Assembly: GCA_036874045.1 (NCBI GenBank)
Contig: JAZBRI010000010.1
Span: 2,438,001-2,502,000, forward strand
Length of the DNA: 64,000 nucleotides
Source of the DNA: Cymodocea nodosa
Lineage: Eukaryota; Streptophyta; Magnoliopsida; Alismatales; Cymodoceaceae
Direction of reading: 5' to 3'
In this document: positions 57,616-64,000 of the stretch, one piece after another
Layout: each line of letters opens with the position of its first letter
Numbering within the stretch: the stretch's first letter is position 1
Notes under the pieces: model-generated
What the model saw: the letters and a program-made list of their open reading frames with translations, nothing else
Databases searched by the model: none
What the model was told of the DNA's origin: nothing
Position numbers and translations under genes: made by a program

Positions 57616-59640
57616 ATCTATCTGTACACTGTAAGATTGTCAGAGCTTCACTGTGATTTAACAAGTGCTTGTCAAGTGGCTACTTCACAAGAATTGCAGC
57701 CAGAGAGTAGAATGAACTTTGTGAAATTGTTGAATTTCCAGTCCCTATAGTATGAGTGATTAAAAATCACCCATAACATGGTTGGCATTCTATAAAATAG
57801 CACTATAGAATGCAATCTACAGAATTTATCTGCAGAGACAGGACATAAGTCGTTTAAGTTAAACAACCCATGATGCATACTTAATCAACCTGACCCGACA
57901 AGAGTCACCACTTACCAGCATGTTTCCAACCTGTAAATGCAGTATCAGTGGATCTGCAAAAACAGAAAATTATTACATTCAAATGAAGATGCTCAAAGAG
58001 AGATGCCTGAACCAAAAGAATAAAACAAATGTGTTCAACATGGCCCCCATCCTCAAAAGAAAGGCCTTAGCCAACAACACCTAAGCATACTAAAATGGTA
58101 GTCACTACAATATGAATTCAGCAAAAGGAAAACCCAATGCCAGATGAGAAAACCCGCTCCAATATCACATGGTCTTCATTATGCAAATTAGCTATGATAT
58201 ACAGAAACTCCACATAGTTCACGTAGATCTAATGTCTTCTGAATTCTGATAGCCACACAAGTCAATCACTAAGAAAAGGTAAACCAGATGTATCATAGCT
58301 TATATAACAAAACAACAAAGGTTCATGCCACAATCCCACTATGTAGGGTTGGCCCTTCCATATATTTCTATATAAGGTCAATAACATATGCATTTTAAAT
58401 AAATTCTTATAGTTTAGTAAACATATTTCAATTTGAAAATAGTACCATTTTGTGCTTCAGATGTAGACAATATGCTCTAGCTATCAGATTATCCCTGTAA
58501 TTTTAAAAGGGTTTTTCTAATCTCGTCTGTCTACGAAAAGAATGAATTTAGACTAAAAACACCGCCTCACTTGTTTCCCTTTCATATCCTATTTTAGGTG
58601 GTTTTCTCACCCAAAACAGATTTCTATTTAAATGCTGCTCAGGATGTAGAGGCTCCAAATCTTTCAGAAAACCAAAATCACGAAAATGAGGAAGAAAGTA
58701 TCCAAATATATAAAATGAAATGAAAGAATCTGTCTTATTCATATTGAAACGAGACTGCAAAGTTGATACCCTTAATAGACTAGATTTCAGGACAAACCCC
58801 TCCCCGCCAAAAAAGCAAAATCATGACAAGAGATAAAGAAACCAAACCTGCATTAGCGCTCCACCTCCTTCAGAAACCCTAAAGCTGATAGAACCAAAAT
58901 AAAAAAAAATTCATAAAACCGAGCCATAAATGCCCCAAATCCACACGCAAACTTCATAAAAACCAACACCATAAAAAACATCTACAGGACACAACAAAAA
59001 AAGAAATTTCCTTACAAATTATCATGTAATCCGCTTCACCGATCTAAAAAACCCTCAATCACATCAAGTCCCAATCCTTATCCATAAAATTGGAGTCGAC
59101 GCCCCTCCCCCCCCCCCCCCCCCAAATAAAAAAAAAGCACGCTTTCGAATTCCAACAAACACTTATCCAGAAAACTGACAACAATCTTTTCGTCCAAATA
59201 AAGAAATCCCCATGCAACAATCTGTAATCCACGCGCACTCACCTCTCCTCACGCAATCGGTGGTAAATATCAGATCGGTAAAGATTTGAGTGCCTCCGTA
59301 TTGTCGTACATAGGATTTGGAGCGGGCACCGCAATTTGTAAGCTATTTCAGTGAACGGAAATGTGAATTTTCACCACCCCTCATATCCCCTTAAAAACAT
59401 GAGGGATCATCAGACGGTTGTGAAAAAGATCGGAACGCGAACTGGTCTCGACGCCCAAGAATCGGAAACAGAAAAAAAAAAGAGAAAAAACAGGAACGGA
59501 AGGAGCGAAACGGACGGATATCTGAACTCACCACCATTGCAAGGGGAATTCATCAGGTGATCGGGTTCCGCCGAATTAAAGCGATTGCAGAGGCAAATGC
59601 CCACAGCGATTCTAGAGAGAGAAAGAAGAGAGAGAGAGAA
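57608..59640 (-). other. 5' leader of MHK with multiple leader introns
   Basis: Upstream of the start codon the minus strand shows likely non-coding exons. One is 57608-57628 (acceptor CTTACAG|TG, holding 13 leader bases plus the first 8 coding bases). Another is 57916-57953 (TTTGCAG|ATCC ... GCTG|GTAAGT). A possible one is 58848-58884 (CTATCAG|CTTTAGGG ... GCAG|GTTTGG). The first exon would end at 59243 (GAGAG|GTGAGT) and reach a CT-rich stretch near 59640. Exon calls are inferred from splice consensus and spacing. Confidence 0.5.
59107..59123. repeat. Homopolymer run of 17 C
   Basis: Seventeen C on the plus strand, which is 17 G on the MHK sense strand, inside the inferred first leader intron. 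It is followed by an A-rich stretch. Length may be unreliable in assemblies. Confidence 0.9.
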
Positions 59641-59650
59641 AGAGAGAATG
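59600..59650 (-). promoter_or_regulatory. CT-rich leader/promoter patch of MHK
   Basis: Minus strand reads as repeated CTCTCTTT units. Such pyrimidine patches often mark plant core promoters and leaders. It agrees with transcription starting nearby. Confidence 0.45.
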
Positions 59651-59863
59651 TTGGAGAAGAGAGCTGAGGAGGGAAAGAGAAAAGGCTGGTCCCCACTCGA
59701 GAGTCATCTTTAATTTTATCATTTGTTTAAATTATTTTTTTATTATTGTTAGGAGAAAGAATGTGAAATTACTAAATTAGGCACATGCGTTGAGACCACA
59801 GTGAGGGTATATATGTAATTACGGAAGGAACGAATGAGTTGGCATGGTTATCCGTTCTTCTAT

Positions 59864-59903
59864 TGGGCTGATTCGGGCTTAATGGGCTGGAATCGGTTGG
59901 GCC
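59864..59903. promoter_or_regulatory. Cluster of site II (TGGGCY) elements upstream of MHK
   Basis: TGGGCT at 59864 and 59883, and TGGGCC at 59898, lie about 220-260 bases upstream of the inferred MHK transcription start. TGGGCY motifs are bound by TCP factors and are common in promoters of plant growth-related and housekeeping genes. Confidence 0.5.
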
Positions 59904-60549
59904 TGAAAAAGTCATCGGATTACCGTTAGGATTTAAGAGGGTTAAGTTACGGTATTTTCTGTGTGATTGGTCGCTTAGAACGTAGGAATTGGTTATTATT
60001 TCTCTAAAATTACGGATTTAGTTGCGGAATATTTCAAATTTGGCAACAAGAGAGAAAGAAACATTTTAAATCATTTAGAGCACATAAATCCAAAATTTTT
60101 AAAAATTTCGAATTGAAAAAAGACGAGGGATGCAAAAGAAAGAGTGAAAATATTAATGACAATAGTTTTTTGCAGATAAAATATGAATTACAAGCAGATC
60201 AATTATATTGTTGTATGCTGTACAAACAGGACCTGGAATTTGGATACAAGTGGATAAATATTAAGTTTTGCTAAAACAAATGTCGTTGTTACAATTAAGA
60301 AAACTGTCGAACAAAAATATGCAAATTAATCAGAAAATATAAGTTTAAATGCTGCAGCACAGGTTTTTGTGTCACCATAATACGGGATTTTTGCAAAAAA
60401 TACACTATGATTTTATTTTAAAACTCAGAAATATAAACTCATTATGTGATTACTTGTAATAATAATAGTGTGAAAAATGGAAAAAATTACAAGTTGGATT
60501 GTTCCAAGAGAAATATCTATTAATACATGATAACTCTTGACAGAATCAC

Positions 60550-61466
60550 ATAGTTGTCGAATTTCCAGACTTCTTGTGTTTGCAGCTTCTTTTCTGAAAT
60601 TGCTTGGAATTTTGAACTTCTTCTGATGTTGGAGAATTTTTCAGAATATGAATATTCAAACTTAACTTTTCAGTTAGGGATTCAGATTGAATATTCAGAC
60701 TTAGTTTTTGAGATTGAGATCCTCTATTGTAATGTAGCTCGTACTCTCTATTAGTAGTCAAACTCTATTGTCTTTCACGTTCAGCGTGTTCATCCACTTA
60801 ATCCACAATACATAATCTATAATTCACGTACTAATTTTTTCTTTAATCCAAATTAATATATTTTTGAGTTTCCACTTTCTCCATAATCATTTTGAATTTT
60901 CACGATCTCCACTCGTAGATGCATCGAGACTTTTATCTTCCTAGAGTCTTGTAGAATATCTTCTAAGTCTTTGATTTAGTCGAACACTTATCCTTTAAGT
61001 CCTATAAAAACTCGAATACTTATCTGTAACTCTTCGAGTTTTTGCACCTACAAAACATGTAACTAAACATAGTAAACTTATCTATTCGTTAGTCATTTTA
61101 TAAAACTTGAACAGTTATCTATTCATGCGTATAAAAACTCGAATAGTTATCTAACTATTCGATTTTCATTATAGAACGCACATGTAAAACACGTGACAAC
61201 TTAAAACATTAAAAACACACGTGTAGATAACTTAACTATACTAGTTTTTAACATAAACTATTCGACAAAAACGAAACGTTAACTATCTGAAAGTTTAACT
61301 ATCGAAAATCTAACTCCTCGGAAATCTTTAACTTATCTGACATAAAAATGAAACTTTCCAATAATCTATTAACTATTATACTTAGAGAAATATACTTCGA
61401 GAATATTATTTAAACTTATTTAAAAACGTTAATAAAGCATATATCATCAAAACAAAATTACTAACA
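60550..61466 (-). mobile_element. LTR2-type LTR, incomplete (copy 1 of right cluster)
   Basis: Shares sequence with 62090-63071 in the same orientation: GAATTTCCAGACTTCTTGTG, GGAATTTTGAACTTCTTCTG and CACGTTCAGCRTGTTCATCC. It ends ATATCATCAAAACAAAATTACTAACA. Inverted words of the CGAATAGTTA / TAACTATTCG type are frequent (61135-61165). Fossil. Confidence 0.7.
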
Positions 61467-61780
61467 TTTTGGCTAAGTAAAAGAGATAGAATGAGAAACT
61501 TGAAGACTTATGATAACTATTCGAGTAGGAAAGCACATAACTATATGACAAACTAGAATAGTTACTATCATATTTTAAGTCTAACATAAAAATATAGTAG
61601 TGTTATGTTAACTGTTCGAGTTTCTTGGGTAGATATGCTAAAAAGCCGAATGCTGAAGTATAACTGTTCAAGTTTCTTAAAGAAATAAAGTATAAGAATT
61701 TAAAATAGAAACTCAGATAAAAACCTAACTATTTGAGTTTGTAAGATAATAAAACATAACTATTCGAAAAACTCAGATGG
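61467..61780. other. Spacer between two LTR2-type LTRs
   Basis: AT-rich, 314 bp, with repeated AACTATTCGAG / AACTGTTCGAG words. No coding signal. Possibly a remnant of internal or LTR sequence. Confidence 0.4.
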
Positions 61781-63071
61781 TGTAGGATCGTTGTATCACA
61801 AGAGAGGGGGTGAATTATGTATTTAGTAATTAAAATTACTAGTAGATAAAATAAAAGCATAAAACACTCGTAAATAAAATTCTATTCTTTATAAACTTTA
61901 AAGAAAGAATTTACAATATCTTTTCAGCTAAATTCCCTTCTTGTCGATTTTGATATAGTAATGTTCGATATACAATTCAAATAGAAAATAAAGTCCTTAT
62001 TCAAAGCTAATTTCGAATTGTATAAAACCTGATCTTTATGCACGTAGCTCATTTTCCTTTTTTTTAGCTTCTGTATCTTTTCTTCTTTAGTTGTGGAATT
62101 TCCAGACTTCTTGTGTTTGCAGTTCCTTTTCCAAAATTGCTTGGAATTTTGAACTTCTTCTGATGTTGGAGAATTTTTTTCTGGATTTGATATGCAGTTG
62201 AATATTCAGATTTGATATGTAGTTGAATATTCAGATTTGATATTTCAAATTGGGATTGAATATTCAGACTTGGTCTTTTAGTTTTTGATTGAGGATTGTG
62301 ATGATCATAATGCAGCTCGTACTCTCTATTTTTAGTAGTCGAACTTTAACTTCACGTTCAGCATGTTCATCCACTTAATCCATAATCCATAATTCACGTA
62401 CTAATTTTGAATTCAAATTATCCACGATTTCCACTATCTTTTTGAATTTCCACTATGTCCACTATCATTTTGAAATTTCCACTTTTTCCATTATCATTTT
62501 GAATTTCCACTTTCTCCACTAGTAGATTTACTGAAACTTTATCTTCCTAGAGACTTGTAGAATATCTTCTAAATCACCATTTTAGTCGAATACTTATCCC
62601 TTAAGTCTTATAAAAACTCGAATACTTATTTGTAACTCTTTGAGTTTTTGCACTTGCAAAACATGTGACTGAACAAAGACAACTTATATGTTCGTTAGTC
62701 ATTTTATAAAACTCGAATAGTTATCTATCTATGCATATAAAAACTCGAACAATTATCTAACTCTTTGATTTTCATTACCGAACACACATGAAAAACACGT
62801 GATAATTTAAAACATTAAAAACACACATGTGGATAACTTAACTATACGAGTTTTTAACATAACTCTTCGATTAAATCGAAATGTTAACTATTTGAAAACT
62901 TTAACTATTCAAAAATCTAACTATCTAAAAGTTAACTATTCGAAATTTTAAATGAAACTTTTCGATAACTTGTCAACATTTAATTACGCGACTATTATAC
63001 TTAGAAAATATTATTTAGACTTATTTAAAAACGTTAATAAAGCATTTATCATCAAAACAAAATTCCTAGCA
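61781..63071 (-). mobile_element. LTR2-type LTR (copy 2 of right cluster)
   Basis: Begins TGTAGGATCGTTGTATCACA with AAGAGAGGGGGTGAATTATG, like the inner LTR2 element at 20893. It ends ATCATCAAAACAAAATTCCTAGCA. Next to it, 63072-63098 reads ATCTACCCCTTTTTGATGATG, the complement of a polypurine tract, so this is the 3' LTR of a minus-strand element whose internal region extends rightwards. Fossil. Confidence 0.75.
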
Positions 63072-63392
63072 ATCTACCCCTTTTTGATGATGTCAAAACC
63101 TAATAAGTCAAATAATCTATCTTCTCCCCATTTTTGGCATTATAAAAAAGTAAAAAAATGAAGGAAGAAAAATTTGCTAAGTATATATCATTCAAAAAGA
63201 AATTTTTAAACATGCATAACTTTTGTGGATAAGAATAAACTATTTAAATAAAACTATTTTAAACAAGAATTGTCAAAAACAAGTGTATGACATTAAATGC
63301 AGTAAACAATTTACATAATGCAATTTCTTTACATAAGTAATTTTTGGTAACAAATTACAATGAAGAAATCATGCAATACATAATTTTTATAA

Positions 63393-63617
63393 TCACAAGC
63401 CTCTTTGTCTTCGAAAAATATTTAGTAGAGTATTTGAAATTTGCCTTGCAATTTCTGTACTTACTCTATTGATTTGATCAATTACTACTTGATCTAAATC
63501 TAAATGTGAAACTTGTGACGGTTGTTGTAAAAATTCTGTATTTATGTCTGTATGTAAATCTGTATGTGTATCTATATGTATATTTGTATTTGTATCTGTA
63601 TGTGTTGAGGTTTTTGC
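63393..63617 (-). pseudogene. Tail of a third (env-like) ORF
   Basis: The minus strand codes Thr/His/Asp/Asn-rich repeats (TSTHTDTNTNIHIDTHTDLH) and then LDLDQVVIDQINRVSTEIAR ... LLNIFRRQRG. This matches the tails LDDMLNDIRNDIRHLGDKI ... ILRRNR of the LTR2 elements in position before the purine tract. It is interrupted at 63618 by another LTR. Fossil. Confidence 0.6.
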
Positions 63618-64000
63618 TGTCCCCAAAATAAGATCTTAAAACTCACAAAGGGACCAAAATGATAAAACATTAAACTCAAAACTCATTTTAAAATAACCGC
63701 AAGCGCACGGTGCAATTGTAATATACTCCAGCGAGTACGGGTCGAATCCACAAGGATTTGGCTTTTACAAAATACTTCTAAGGTGCAAAAACAATAATAA
63801 TTACAAGTGATTCAAAATTTATCAAAAATTCACTCAATAGAGTATAAATTCCTCATTTTCATTCATAAAACACTAAATCATTACAGGACAGAATCTCGAA
63901 ATTCAGTCAAGTTCACACATATCCTCATCTCAGTATCTCAACGGTAAAATACAGAAAAAATATCATACTGAGTACTCATTGGATTAACTTTACAACCCCA
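63618..64000. mobile_element. Start of a gypsy-type LTR, runs off the window
   Basis: Begins TGTCCCCAAAATAAG inside the third-ORF tail. At 63693-63760 it has CGCAAGCGCACGG ... GCGAGTACGGGTCGAATCC, a conserved block of many plant Ty3/gypsy LTRs that also occurs, diverged, at 17388-17445 and in copy A. Right end and orientation are outside the view. Confidence 0.55.

Overview
The window is nuclear DNA of a flowering plant. It has spliced genes with GT-AG introns, plant-specific gene families, GC-rich exons in an AT-rich background, and nested plant LTR retrotransposons. The very GC-rich third codon positions of the GAE gene lean towards a monocot, but the species cannot be fixed from the sequence.

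Region 1 (1-26.4 kb) is a retrotransposon graveyard. A Ty3/gypsy element of Athila type lies on the minus strand between about 5.17 and 19.33 kb. It has about 2-kb LTRs, a zinc knuckle, protease, RT/RNase H and integrase, a third (env-like) ORF, and a gag-type domain in an unexpected 3' position. An inverted LTR of the same family fills 1-1452. A second LTR family (called LTR2 here; tract and LTR ends recall SIRE/Maximus) occupies 19.33-26.0 kb. One LTR2 element (20893-25332) is flanked by the 5-bp duplication TAGCA and sits inside an older LTR2 copy of opposite orientation. The older copy abuts a Ty1/copia RNase H remnant.

Region 2 (26.4-42 kb) has two host genes. A UDP-glucuronate 4-epimerase (+, 27890-29374, one short intron) supplies UDP-galacturonate for pectin. 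A mitochondrial-type glycine-rich RRM protein (-, 33229-33918, four coding exons) lies next. Upstream of the RRM gene are two 1.6-kb direct repeats, each with a TATA/leader/splice-donor-like block. The proximal copy has lost most of its CpGs. Remnants of gypsy, copia and LTR2 lie at 39.4-41.2 kb.

Region 3 (42-59.7 kb) holds two convergent host genes. A lysine-rich nuclear-type protein (+, coding exons 43055-52599) has a 7.66-kb first intron carrying a SINE, an LTR2-type fragment and a LINE. The MAK-related kinase MHK (-, 53396-57615) has 17 coding exons rebuilt here with consistent phases, giving 440 aa.

Region 4 (59.7-64 kb) contains two further LTR2-type LTRs, a third-ORF tail, and a gypsy-type LTR that enters it at 63618 and runs off the window.

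The most unusual pattern is an array of short inverted repeats (such as GTTGAGTTA..TAACTCAAC) across both main LTR families. Their stem words change together on both arms.
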